NCBI GenBank assembly: GCA_964023275.1
Contig: OZ029925.1
Location: 12,697,684-12,761,683 of the forward strand
DNA length: 64,000 nucleotides
Source: Norana najaformis
Lineage: Eukaryota; Annelida; Clitellata; Crassiclitellata; Hormogastridae
Reading direction: 5' to 3'
Part shown: positions 38,930 through 51,923 of the stretch, one piece after another
How the letters are laid out: each line of letters opens with the position of its first letter
Position numbering within the stretch: the stretch's first letter is position 1
Notes under the pieces: model-generated
Seen by the model: the letters and a program-made list of their open reading frames with translations, nothing else
The model's database searches: none
What the model was told of the DNA's origin: nothing
Made by a program: the position numbers and the translations under genes

Positions 38930-39600
38930 GCGACCGAATGATCTCCCTAGTCAACAGGCAAGCATCGCCGGGTCCTGTCAGAGACCTCGCATTCCAGGTC
39001 CCTACCTGGAGTGGTTTGCGGGGGTTAGTTGCCCGGTTGGTCCATCCACCTTAGCCCGCTTAACACACCTGGCCGGTGGAGGCTAACCAGGATGCGGGCT
39101 TCTTGGTAACCCGCACTACGAGCGATGTGCTATGAAAGATTTTTGAATGCACTTCTTCGAAAACTCATAGGCTAAGAAATTCCGCCAGCCAATCGCCAGG
39201 AAAGAGTTGGGTAGGTGGCCGTTTCGAAATAATCTAGCGCGCCCTTGCGGTGTGTCACCCTGCCGGATTTCTGTCTAGGTTGTCTAACGTAGCTCCTCTC
39301 TCAAGGTAACCCACTATGCAGAGGGCAAACTTATCAAATGATGGCCTGCACTCGCTCTGTCCCAGCTCCATCGTTGGGTGTCTGCGGCATTTCAATAGGA
39401 TGGTGACGCCACTAACCACCCCCGCTGCACCCTGATACAGATAACGCTGTTGTCCGCGAGTGCTTATTCGCCGGGGGTCCCGCTTATTTCACAGCTAACC
39501 TCGATACCGAAGGTCATTCCATCATTCGCCACCCGTGGACGTGCTGGGTTGCAGTTACCGCTCTGCGAAAGTTCATCCAGATAAGCGTGTCGAAACGGAC
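38930..39600 (-). mobile_element. possible RTE-like LINE 5' end
   Basis: A GC-rich block (unlike its AT-rich surroundings). Its minus strand encodes VGTWNARSLTGPGDA followed by LLTREIIRS, the pattern that opens apurinic-endonuclease domains of RTE-type LINEs (GTWNVRTL and a downstream E-M/I-R). The frame stops soon after. The rest of the block (39060-39600) would be its 5' untranslated region. The family assignment is tentative. Confidence 0.5.
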
Positions 39601-40279
39601 GTGTTTTAAGTTTAGAAAATGGTGACATCCATAGGTTGTAACAGAGTTACTAGAGTTGATTAATTATAACTCAGTCATACATAAACTATTAATTATTAAA
39701 TGACTGCTGACCACGGGCATCTGGCACATTATATTTGCCCTCTTTACTATAGACCACATAAGATTCATTTAGAATAAGTTAGCTACTGAAATAATAACAT
39801 CAGATTCCAGCTAAGAATTGCCTAAAATTACCATCGATTGCTGCCCAGAAGGTCACGTTATTGTGCTAATGGCTGCCTACTAGGGACAACTGATGGCCTG
39901 TTTAGTGAAGGTGACTGGTCTGCTTTGTGCTACTGGGGCAACTGATGCCCAGTTAAGGACCCAACAAACGTAAACGTGGCAGTCAGGTCACAGACTGTTG
40001 GCAACCGTGGACGAATTACTTGTTTCCGTTCAGTTTCAACTGCCAGCAGTCTGATTGGGAGTCGAGAAAGAAACGTTGATCAGTATTTACTGAAGGTGTT
40101 GGCAAAGAGCGTCCACACCCAAGTTCTGATCCAATGCTTTCCGCACACTTCATCTGCAGAGGAAGAAGCACAAATGCTGCATTGCGACCTGGCTAGGAGT
40201 GCCTTCGAGAGGTACTTAGAGACTTTCTACTTAGTCTTATGCTGCCGACTGCAATGTAGTGTAATGTAACTGAACTATT
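39601..40279. other. no feature seen
   Basis: A plus-strand frame of 97 codons (39976-40269) carries no motif I recognise. There is a short repetition around GGCAACTGATG near 39880-39950. Confidence 0.3.
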
Positions 40280-40651
40280 TTATAGCTGGCCTTCAGTATC
40301 CACCCGTGGAACAAACGTGGGCCAGCTTTTAGCACTATTTGTGTCAGTTATAACTCTAGCCAAAGAGTTCTGAAACTTTTGGAGTTTCTGTATGTTTAAC
40401 TTTGTGATACCCGTAAGAAGTGAGCTATAGTAATTAAGACAATAAGAGACCAATGCATTTGCAAGAAATATCCTTGAAGACATGGGGATATAACGCCTAA
40501 CTCTGCGTATATTACGAATATACATGTATGACGACTTTAAAATACCGTTTTCATAGTCGGTTAGAGACTTAACAGAATCTAAAACAACGTCCAAGTCACG
40601 AGCTGAATCAGCCAACTCAGCAAGTGAATCAGTGAGCTTTAAGTTTCTCAT
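40280..40651 (-). mobile_element. LINE reverse-transcriptase C-terminal fragment (L2-like)
   Basis: A 123-codon open frame has the order of an L2/CR1 reverse transcriptase after its catalytic part: DLDVVLDS (for NLGV-FD), YIRNIRRVRRYIP, ANALVSYCLNYYSSLLTGI and LQKFQNSLARVI. The frame runs out at FVPRVDTEG. It differs from the 49352-50650 copy, so it is another family. Confidence 0.85.
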
Positions 40652-41415
40652 GTTGCTCTCAAGACAGCATTACACATGGCCAGTTCTAAACGTATTGAAT
40701 AAACTGCAGACCACGTACTCTCTCAACTAGTATTCTCCTATCTATTCAGACATTCTCCAGATGCCTCTCCCCTAAAGAATGTATCACTTAAAATATATTG
40801 GTTATCTACACTTAAGATGTCACCACATCGACTCAAGTCTATGTCTCCACACTCGCGAAAATGGTTACACATAGAAAGTTTTACACAGAAAACCCTAAGC
40901 AACTTTTAATTGCACACGTTCGTACCTAACTGAAGTTTATGAAAACAAACCTAGATCAAAATGTCCAACTTTTATTATACCAGTCATTGCTTTGAGCTCA
41001 ACAGACAAACAGGCAGCCAACAATTGTCTTTGATACACTGTATGAATGATAAGCAATTTGTTTAAACAAGCCAAGGAATCAGCAAATGAATCAGTAAATG
41101 AATGAATGTATAAAAGGATCAATGAACAAACAAGCAAATGCAGTCAGTTAGTAAATGAATGATCAGTGATCAACCATTTAATTAATCAGAGGGATTAATC
41201 AATCAGCAGTTAGTTTTTATACTACAATAACAAAACATCCAAAATAAGTACTCTCGCAGATAATCACCGAGAAAAATAAAACAATTTATAGTCAGCAATC
41301 AACAAAAATCTATGATCTCGTCCAGTTCAAATAATTGTGATAACATTTTACGTTACGGGAATTTTAAATAGAGCCATTTCAGAAATATCTTCTGATGCAC
41401 ATTTCCCAGGTGAAT

Positions 41416-44400
41416 CACACCTTTGGCCGAATTCGACCTGACACTTCATTCCAAAATTCAATCGTGTGGTAGGGATATTTCGGAACCGGACTAGCGAAGT
41501 CTGAGACGTCATCGAGTCAACCATGTACCATTTAACGCAAGAGATTTACCATTTGACTCAATATCATGCAGTACAACTGTATTGTAACAGTACAGGCAAT
41601 GTGAAATTTAGGGAATTCTTCTCTTAATCGTTCAGAATATCTTCCACTGAGGATGTAATTTCCCCAAGCATTTCTCTCCTGGCCATGGGTCTTCCTCTAA
41701 CCCCTACTGATTCAACAGCAGCCCATCTGCCCATGGGTCTTTTCCCACTGCTGCCAACCAGAAATAGCGCCATGTGTTCTGCACATTGAAAGATGTTCTC
41801 AGAGATGCTCTACATGCGGCTGTAGTCAGATGGAAAACGATGGAAAACGATGCATCATTAGAGTGAGAGAAAATGTAATGCTATTCACATGAAATCGAAT
41901 ACAGCAAATTTATTTTTGAGGGGAAATTTTTATAATGTCCCTTACAATACCTAAATCCATCGCCCAAATCAAATGAAAACAGATCATTCACTAACAGTCA
42001 CTTTACTCATTTCATAGCTAAGCTTAATAGGTTACACATGTGCAGGAGATATATGAAGATATCTGTCTTCCCTCGAAGGTATTTGGATCCCCAATTTCTG
42101 GGTTGACAGTCCAGTAAGCTACAACTACAGACTATCATGCATACGCTCTGGGTTAATCCGGGAGTTACCTCTTCATCGCTCAGCTTCCATCCAGTTCCAG
42201 CAGCCATGTTCTCTTCCAGCTGCTGAATCGTCTTGGCACCAATAATGACGGATGAGATGAAGTCCTTCTGTAGCAACCAACGAAGCGACACCTGACCTTG
42301 ACTCTTATCTTTAGAAGAAAATAACCAACACTGAGTAAACATATAGTGATGAGGTAGTTTGTTAGGTAGGGAAACATGGGCAGGTATGCAGAACGCTGAG
42401 CAACTATGTTAACATGTTTTTATGGTAGGTAAGTATGTTGGTGATCTTTCCTATACAATACAGCTGCAGTACCTGAGAAACAACATTAGCTAAAGTGGAT
42501 TGAACCTTCCAACTTCAGCAGTTAACTGTACTGACGACCATAAGAAAGCAAGCAGCCATCTGTGTCATGTGTGCATAGTTTAATAGCGCCTTTTCCTGTA
42601 TAATAAACACTGCAAGCAACCGATCGATCACATCTATATCTATGCATGTATCTAGATATTTGTACAGTTGCCTCTTAAAGACCCCCAAAGGTTCTGAAAC
42701 ATGGCTGTTAAAGAGATCGCACAAGCTGCACCTTAAGAATTGCTGAAAAGTTTCGTTAGCTGCATCAGCTGAAAAGTTTGGACTTGCAGCGGAAGATTTT
42801 ATCCCACATACCATGCTGTTTGCCAATCGCTTCAACTGTGTCCATAAGTTTCCAAAAATTTTCATTTGTGCGGAGAGTCTCCACATACGGAGTTGCAAGC
42901 CTGGCTCTTTCTGACGGTTTCTCTGCGGTCCAACCAAGACGGGTCCCAGCCAGGGTGACTTCAGTTTTGGGGTCATCACGCTTGAATTTTCCCGTTAGCA
43001 AACCTCTAGAAAAACAAGCATGCACCACGTAATGCAATGCATTATATGGCAAGGTAGGGCAGATAAGGTAGATAAATATACATATATATTCGTTTATTCA
43101 TCAAAATATTCTGGGTGACATACCGCACCAGAATTTACAAGAAATTTATAATATAACAGTAACAAAAGGAACGACAATAAACATAAGGATGATAATAATA
43201 GGACAGCAATGCTTTTATCATAAATGTAATATCAATCATGACATAAGATATTAAACATAAAGGACAGACAAAGAAACGGGAAAAAGACAGGATTGGTGAG
43301 TGAAGACAAAGTTAAGTTGAAGCTACAACAACAAAAAAGACTAGCAAAGTTAACGCAGGGCAAGGTAAGTGAGCCAGTTACTGCTAATAAGGTAAAGTAC
43401 AAACAAATGGCAAGAAAACTGTTGTGTGGAGAAGACGCTGAGGGAAAACTGAAATGGCTGAAGGCTGCATTACAGACTGGTTTAATGACTGACCGACTGA
43501 TTGGCTGCTTGGCAGGCTGAATTGCAAGCTGCCTAACAGGTTGGCTGACAAGCTTAATGGCTGCCTGACTGACTGGCTCAGTAGCGGGCTGCCTGGCTGG
43601 GTGAGAGGCTAACTTGTTGACATACGATGCCTACCCTTTGAGCGGGCTGTAAGGAATGAGGCTGATGCCTTCTCTGCGACATGTCGGAACGACTTCAATG
43701 TCTGAATCATGACTCATGAGATTGTACTCTTGCTAAAATGTAAAGGTAGCAAAATTATCCATAGTAAAGATAACAGATTTGTTTGCATGTCTCTTTGGAA
43801 AACTTTCAGTCAAAGTATTCCAATCTAACCCATTCAAATCTCTCAGAAAGACGTTATCCTGAGCTCTAAGGCTCTAAAACCAATTGTGAATAAAGTCCTC
43901 TGTGTCTCATAGTGAAATGTAGGCGAAGTGCTCACTTCCCAGTGTTAGGGCCCTGAACCAGTAGTAGATGAATCCAAAGGTCGTGGACATAAGCCCGGTA
44001 CATTGCGAGACTTGTCATATGCTGTCCTGCTTATGCCAGCACCAAAACTCTGTTGCAACAAATTAATCGCATTCAATCACTCATTCAAAATATTACATGT
44101 AAATTATATAACGTGTCATCATCTACTGATACGCATTGGCAAAAGAGAACAGTTTTCAATCAACACTTAGCAGCCAAAGTACCCTTAGAAATTCAGTGTT
44201 GAACTCACCTGCAAAGTAACACAAGCATCGAATCCCATGAAGTGGTTATAGTCCATGACTTTCTGCAACAGGCTCCCGGTGAAGTTGCTCAATCCAACAT
44301 AACGGACCTTCCCGGATCGCACGAGGTCGTTAAATGCACGCAAAGTCTCCTCCAACTTCACTCCTTTGTCATAGCAGTGCAACTGAAAAATAAGCGGTAT

Positions 44401-47400
44401 GGTAAGTGGACTCAATGATATGTAAACACCAAATGTGGCCATACACAATCATTCTTCCATATGACTTATGGCAAATGCAAAGTGCTTCTGCAAAGCTCTA
44501 AGAGGCACTGTACTGATGTTCAGTTACAATTACAAACAAATCATGAATAAATAAACAAACAAGTAGTCTCCCATATCTCATAATGGGAATTAGGAAAGGA
44601 GTTCATTTTCTACTCTTGGACTTAGAGCCAGCAGGGTACAAATTTCAACATCTGCAGTGTTATAACAGTCCAGCTGAAAATTAAATTACATGCACAAGTA
44701 AGTAGGCAAGAAGCATAATTCACATAGCATTTAAGCTAAAAGATGATCTGCTCGGCAACAAGCAACGATTGCAGATTCGAGCATGCTCTAATCGAAAAGT
44801 CATCGGAAAGTTTTGTGTCAGTCACCAAGGAACAGAATTTGGTACTCGCATAAGTAGGAAATCAAATGACAAGTCCTGCATTGCACTGGCCTTATGTCCA
44901 TGATCTATGGATTCATCTACTACTGGGTGAATGAGAAAGGATTTGAACAACCATCTTTCATAAGTCAGGGCCAAGAAAATGACGTTGGTACATGTCATAC
45001 TCATAGCTGCCTCTAAATATTAGCTTAGGAGACTGTTCTTCTACTTTATCACCGTCATCATCAATGGCATGCCATTCTCTGGAGCATTGTCATTCCATGA
45101 CGCACTGACAGCTCTCCGTGGACTCGTTTCCTGTCTGTGTATTGTCCAATGTTTACCTTCCCTGACCTCAGAATATTTTTAGTTAAGAACTAACGTAGTA
45201 GAGGTCAATATAGTCTGTCTTAAGTCTGCGAAGACTTTGGTCGATGTTGTGCATGATTGAGCCACGACTGAGTCCTCTGGCATTGGGCATTGAGTCGTCA
45301 ACTCCATCGCTAGGGCCAAAAACTTTAGTTGCCAACACAATCGACCCACGATCGCGGCTGAAAAGCACATCATTACACATGATTTAAAGTTACACCGACT
45401 GCTTAACATAACATTATCACAACATAATATAATTTAATCGAACGACTTCTACAGCCTACTGCTATACTTCATAAGGTGTTAACTGATGGTTGCTGAAGTT
45501 AAGCCATAGATAAAATCATGTTGGAGTTTAGCGATTTCACTCCGGCATAAATAACTGATTTATTTAAGTATTTTATTACAAAATTAAATAATTAATTTAA
45601 TTAAAACGGTACCTTTAACATAGTAACTTGGCATTAGAAGGATAAAATGTAAATAAGTACACAAAGGCAGGTCTACAATGACAACGGAATTGACGATGTA
45701 ACCACGCACCATAGAAATAAATTAAGTTAAAATTAAGGATATTAAAATCCAACAAGAACGAGTCTAAAGAAACCGAACGTAACTGACATAAAGAGGAGTT
45801 GAAGTAAATGGTCAACTGCAGTGGACTATTTGCAAAGTCAACCCAACAAATTAAACATTATTTAAAACTCGGCCATCGAGTTCTTAGTGGACGTTTGTTC
45901 ATCAAGGATCAGCAGGATTCTTGTCATTTGTGTATAGAATGGTCTAACGATAGAACGGTCAAAACAGCAATATTGCGGATTTTGGTATTGTCGAAGTTAC
46001 ATGGGACTCGACGATTGTGCATGCAGAATAGCAGCAAAAAATCGTTAAGAAGGTCTCTGTTTCCAGGGTCGTTTTAAGGTCGTCGTAGGCCATAGGCACT
46101 CTCGCATTCGTTGGCCCCAACTGCCAATTCTACATTAGAGCTAAGCACATTCTTATCCAAAATTATCTGCGGTCAACGACGGGACAAGAACGATTATCTT
46201 CCTTTGCACTACTTTCAATTGAAAACGACTTAATGCAGGAAATGACATTTCAGGACATTACATGTGATTTTGCTAATGCAAAGAGCCGCAAAGTTAACAT
46301 AATATAGCACAGCTTAACTTAAACTGTTTCAGTACAAACTTTAAGGTTATTAAATTTGTATTTCTTTTTTCTATTTACGGGTCAACAAATAAATATTTTG
46401 TTCAATATTTCATTTTTGACTTTCGTAAGCCCCTATCAAGTTCGTAGGCCTAGGAACAGTGCCTACTGTGCCTAATGGATAAGACGGCCCTGATTGTTTC
46501 TTTCCGGAAGTTTTGCTTCTAATTATCAACTTTTGGACTGGCTACAACTGGCTACAGCGTTCGTTGATCAACTTGAAGAATTCTAGTTTGAACTCTTCAC
46601 ATCCGATGCAAGAGACCTTCTCATGAAGCCATCTCTTGTGAATGAAAAATCACACTACAGTAGCTTAAGGAAACCATACGTGAGGCTACAGTGGGTAAGA
46701 AAGTTGCGATGAGGCTTATAAGTTTGAAATTAGGAGTAACCTCGTTTGGCGCTTCCTAACTTTGTATCCTAGAGGATACAAAGGCGCTATATAAATAGCT
46801 ACAAACACTTGAGTAGCGCCATGTTACAACACAGATCTCATGTTGATTACATCTAACTCGAGCATCTGCTCATTCATTTGACTAATCTAATGTTTTGGCT
46901 CCTTCATAGATAGTCACAGAGTTAAGTTTTGATTATGTATATATTATCAAGCTATTCCCCACAAATACACATTACAACAATGCAGTTCAAACGTGTGTGG
47001 TTTCCTTACCGAAGCCCAGCTATTCTTGAAACTTAACAGACAATTTATTTGACTTCCCTTCCCACCTGAAGATCTGTTTTGGAATCCAAATTCTCTTCCA
47101 ATCCCTTGGACGAATATTTACAGTGTGGATTCTGAAGTGTAGCCGTGCATTTTTCCTTTTTGTCTTCGATTCGATTCGAATATGGCGACGCCGGCAGAAG
47201 ACTCCGACTCGCACACAGTAGGCCTACATCAAACGTTTGATGATCGTTCCTTCGTAGTCGTTTCCGGTGATCAGTTGACAGACCCTACGACTTCGCTCGA
47301 TGACAGTTACACCGATAATACTCAACTTTTGATAAGTTAAACGAGTATAGTTCGTCAACCTTGCATTGCGATAAAGATTCACAGTTCCTTCGGCCACGTC

Positions 47401-50400
47401 TCTGACTACGGATTACTTCCACAGTTCCGTCCACAGTTCGATTTTTCGACCGATTCAAAGGTTTTCGATCGCAGAATTCTTCGACTATCTCTGTCGCAAT
47501 TAAGGCTCGAATATTCGCGAGATACACAGTAATTAATTACACTTAAATTACTGGAAAAACTCGACTTTCACACGAGAATTGTGATAGCAGTCCACTTGGT
47601 CTTAACATCTCAGTTGCCCATCACAAGACTGCTGGTTTTCAACGTTCGTTCCTTTAAATACCTTTCACAGTTCGCTGCTCGAAACTTGGCTTGGGCATCA
47701 TATAGGCCTACGTGCCGAAAACACGATCACCCGATCAGGTTTAAATGGTAAACAGTCGTTTGGAAAATCAATGGCATCCTTAAATTCTGCTGAGTCACTG
47801 TCCATAGTATCCCAATTGAACGTTTGACTTGCACAGAAACGCTCAGTCATTACAATATAAACATCCAGCTAAACTAACTAAAACCTTATTTTTTACGTAA
47901 GCTGCCCGTTTATTAATATTAAAATCCTATCTACTCTAAAGCTGGCCAGCTAATCTTAAGTCTAAAATCTTAACCAGCTACCCTATCTAGTCTGTACCCT
48001 AAACTTAACATTAATAAGTATGTACACAAAACACAAGATAATACGAATCAAATGCGCATTATATGAGGTTCGCTAAACCTCGCATGCATCCATGTAATCA
48101 AGTTGCTATATAATCAGGAGATTAAAATCATACCCTATTGGCTCAAGAAAACTTTCAGGTTGTTGTAACATATAATAATAAAACAGCCAAAGCAAGCTCT
48201 GAGTTTTTGTTGTCATGTTGAAGCGACATCTTGCAGGGAATAACAAGAATACAATGTTAAAACAAAGTTTATGATAAAAGCAGACAAGGAAATTCAACAA
48301 AAAACCCAAGATATGTTAAATTTGTGCAGATAAGGACATCATACAGCAAAAGCGAAAGTATGTTAAATTTATGGAGATGAGGCAGTGCTACAGCTAAAAG
48401 CAGGATAGGCCTACACTAAATGCAGATTTAGAAATCCTACAGCAAATGTTAAGTTATAGTCTGAATGATGGTATACCTGCTCAGCCAAGAGCCGATTATT
48501 TCCTCGGACTCTCCACCACAGTAGACGTTGGCTGTGTCCAAAAAGTTTCCTCCAAGCTCAACATAGCGGTCAAGAATGGCAACTGAACCCGCCTTATCGG
48601 TATTGCCTGGCGTCTCATACAGCTAAACAATAATAATAAACTAATCTGTTGGCCTTAAGAAATATCCTAACGAACAGGGCACGTGTTCAAGTATGATCAA
48701 AGTCGGAATTTAGCACTTCTGACTCAGAAGTTCTGAGTAGTATATACAGTTCATTTGCAGAGCTACAGTACATAACTTTTTAAAATTACACCTGTCCGTT
48801 AGAATAACCAGTGTCAGCCACAGATGGAAAGTGTTCATGATTTCAGTTTCTCACTCCTAACATAATGATGCGGGGTCACCAGTCAATTTTTACTACTACT
48901 ACTACTACTACCACTACCACCACTACTACTACTACCACTACTACTACTACTAATAATAATAATAATAATAACAAAACAACAACAGCAACAACAACAATAA
49001 TAATAAAATAGCATTTCCTCTAGCTAACACAGACAAGAGAAATAGTTACAAAGTTTGCAACTTTATTTTCTTAGCCTTGGGTACGAAGGCCAGTCCTTTC
49101 CCTTACCATGGGATCTTCCCACTTTCTGTCATGGTGGGCACTTAAACTCCCAACCATTACTGACGTAAGGTACAGCAAATGTAGTTGCGTATGAATCGTA
49201 ATCGTAATCGTAATCGTAATCTCGTGATTTCTACAGCGCTCAACGAAAGCTAAGTCGCGGGAACCAGCTTATTCACAGGCGCTCAGTCAAAACAAAATCG
49301 ATAGGCAGAAGGGTCAAGATCCAGGAGTCAGGCACTCAGACAGTCGGACGGCTACGGTGGATGCTGTTTGAAATTGAAGCGAGAAGAGAGATAAGAGGAA
49401 GAGGAAGAATCAGGATAAGATTTCTGGAAAAGAAGTGTTTTCAGTCTTGAGTGAAAGACCTGTGCAGAAACTGAAAGAGGTGAAGTGTTGGTGAGTTCGT
49501 ATGATTGACCAGACAACTGTCGCAATTCTGGCGGGAGTTTATTCCAAAGGGGTGGGGCAGCTATGGCTATCGAGCGATTTCCAAATTTTAAGGATGAGGT
49601 GACGGGAGGGCGAAGAAGTGTTAGGACAGATGAGGAGCGGGTTGAACGGAGTGGTTGGATAGTAAATAATTGACGAAGATAGGAGGGTTGGGAGGATTGA
49701 AGTGTGTTGTAGGTGAGGGATAAGACTTTGTACTCTATTCGTTCTGGTATTTTAAGCCAGTGCAGTGATTTGAGAACAGGGGTGATGTGATGGTGTTTGG
49801 GGGTTTTGGTGACAGCACGTGCGAGAGCATTCTGGATAGCTTGTAGGCGATTTATCTGGGCTGTGTCAATATTGAGGAAAAGTGAATTGCAGTAGTCAAG
49901 TTTTGCATGGACTATGGATGTGGCAATGATCGATGCGGTTTTGAAGTCAAGCATAGGACGGATTCTGCGAAGGTCGCGGATATGCATAAAGCAAGAGCGG
50001 GAAAGATGGGTGATATGATCAGAAAAAGTAAGGTTCTGATCGAAAATAACACCTAAATTACGGACAGAAGAGTTAGTATTAAAGGTGTGGGTGGAGGCAG
50101 AGTCCAGGCTGAGGGAGATAGAGGGGTCAGGAATTTTCTTGAGCTGGTCACGTAGGCCGATAAGTATGAATTCAGTTTTAGATGGGTTCAGGCATAAGAG
50201 ATTAGATGTCATCCAAGAGGAGATTTGTTTAACCACACAAAGAAGATGATCTGTAGACTGACTGAAACAATTTGGAGAGAAAGAGATGAATAGTTGGGTG
50301 TCATCAGCATAGAGGTGATGGTCAACGGAGGATGCTTTAATGAGTGAACTGAGTGGGGTAGTGTAGAGGATAAACAGAAGAGGTCCAAGAACGGAGCCTT

Positions 50401-51754
50401 GTGGAACTCCGCAAGTAAGAGGGCATGACTCAGAAGAGGCTTCCGAAGTTTTAACAGAGAAAGAGCGGGAGGAGAGATAAGACTGTATCCATAGGAGAGC
50501 AGTGTCAGCAAAACCAAACCAGGTTGAAAGTCGGTGGAGTAAGATATTGTGATCTATGGTGTCGAAGGCTGCAGAGATATGAACATGCTTTTCTGTTGCA
50601 GTTGACGGTGAATCCAATGGAGGGGCCAATCTGGCCATGCCTCCCTTCACTTCATTTTAGAAAGTCAGTGATAAGAATAAAAGAGCAGGTGCGCAAGAAC
50701 AGATACAGAAGGAACACAACTGATATGCCCCTCCTCTAAACTCAGATGGGACCACGGCAGAAATGGCCCCTTGACCTGCCCTTGAGTGCAACTAGCCTTA
50801 ACTGGTGTCATTCATCAATTTATCAGACAACTGTCTTCACCTCTGCTTCCCGCTGAAATGCCATTTGAGGTCCCCACACAGATTTAATGCCCTCCATAGT
50901 GCCCTTTTCACAATGCACAAGGTATCACTCAGAGGTTGCTTCAAGTGAAGCCGTGGAAAAATTGTGACCTTTTGGAGAAGTCCGATCATAATCCACTAGG
51001 TCTGGGAAAACAGAAGACAAGCAACGGTGGGGCACCAAACTGAAAACAAACACACGACGCTTATGTCGCTGGAGATGATGCATTATGCCCTCACAACAGC
51101 TGAAGGATCTTTAACCTCAAATAAGTTTTTAAGATTGGTACAACCTCAAACACGTTTTTGAGATTGGTACTGAGTGTACAGTATGTACAAACAAAACAAT
51201 CGCAGTTAATGATCCCCATTGAGCAGATAGGGCTTATACTGCTAGCAACTTTCAAATACACAACATCATTCTACCAATTCTAGCAGTCGTCCTAATTAGT
51301 GCATCACTTTCTCATTTAGTACTGACCTCTACATGCGCTAGTTTTTTAATTGTTTGCTTGCATTGTTCCAAGCTTTCAGTAAAAGTGTGGGCACAACAAA
51401 AGCGATTAAAACTCGACATACATATTTCCAAACTCCCAATTAGCATGCTGCATCGAAATTCGAACCCTGATCCCCAGTGAACCACTATCAGAATGTCATG
51501 CCGAGCGCATGCAGACGACCAATACTTTATTCATACCCGGTGGTGAAGGATCTCACTCGATAAATTCACTGAAAAATGAACCGGATCGAGACCATACTGT
51601 CCCTATAGAAAACATGTAGGCCTGAGTTTATATTTACCTTCAAAGGTTTACCAAATGTCATCGTGCCAAGGCATATATTGGACACTTTTAGCCCACAGTT
51701 CTCGCTCAGCCAATTGTATTCCACCCAAGGCTTCTGTTTCTCAGCCAAAGACAT
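41416..51754 (-). CDS. aldo-keto reductase, tandem copy A (last exon damaged)
   Basis: NADPH-dependent aldo-keto reductase of the (beta/alpha)8 barrel superfamily; substrate unknown. Exons (minus strand): 51638-51754, 48477-48622, 45195-45357, 44209-44382, 43635-43732, 42812-43005, 42169-42308, phases joined, 344 residues. Tetrad residues are present: Asp68 (NFLDT), Tyr73 (ANVYCGG), Lys99 (LATKVF), His144 (LHCYD). Further motifs: [52 protein letters not shown]. An eighth exon homologous to copy B's last exon remains at about 41416-41514 ([13 protein letters not shown] up to the stop). The segment that should hold its acceptor and first codons is about 18 bases shorter and rearranged, so no AG stands in the right place. 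The product may therefore end differently, or the copy may be failing. Introns hold an L2 LINE and a 1.33-kb insert; the 998-bp element lies 5' of the gene. Confidence 0.88.
46745..48075. mobile_element. 1.33-kb insert in an intron of AKR copy A
   Basis: It is absent from the matching position of copy B. AACCTCG stands at both borders (46738-46744 and 48076-48082), compatible with a 7-8 base target duplication. Near its left end is a perfect 11-base inverted repeat around AG (46760-46783), followed by GGCGCTATATAAAT. Short frames at 47020-47527 show no motif. No clear terminal inverted repeat is seen, so the class is unknown. Confidence 0.6.
48891..48975. repeat. (TAC)n/(TAA)n microsatellite, copy A
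   Basis: TACTACTAC with CCAC variants, then TAATAATAA. The matching site in copy B (61466-61522) has only TAA units, so the array changed after duplication. Confidence 0.93.
49190..50580 (-). mobile_element. L2-like LINE, 5'-truncated, long open RT frame
   Basis: Open reverse-transcriptase frame from [17 protein letters not shown], through [13 protein letters not shown] and the catalytic [10 protein letters not shown], to [54 protein letters not shown] and [13 protein letters not shown]; the stop is at 49352. The first 22 residues of the 432-codon frame come from flanking intron. The 3' untranslated region ends in TTACGATTACGATTACGA. Everything 5' of the middle of the RT domain is missing. 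It is inserted in an intron of AKR copy A; copy B has the empty site at about 61715. No clear target duplication. Confidence 0.95.
50888..51010 (+). repeat. member of the dispersed 140-bp family, copy A
   Basis: Phrases in order: CATAGTGCCC, CACAATGCACAAGGTATCAC, TTGCTTCAAGTGAAGCC, TTTTTGGAGAAGTCC-like and ATAATCCACTAGG. It is also present in copy B at 62030-62150, so it predates the duplication. Confidence 0.7.
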
Positions 51755-51923
51755 CTTTGATTTAACGCTATGTGTATAAACAGACGATAAATTTCAGGTT
51801 TTACGACCAGCAGATCACATCTAGACTGCGCGTCAACACTATTAAAGTTTAAGGCAAGTGGCAGGCGTCCTCTTGGGCGTCGTCCAGTTTGACAGGACAT
51901 GGATCAATGGGTCTATTGCAAAG

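Noticed and set aside
50209-50517. 102-codon minus-strand frame
   Set aside because: It is a shadow frame inside the L2 reverse-transcriptase ORF.
51430-51500. tRNA-like B box (GGTTCGAATTTCG) on the minus strand, also near 62570 and 32308
   Set aside because: No A box at proper spacing and no cloverleaf could be drawn; at most a tRNA-derived SINE remnant.
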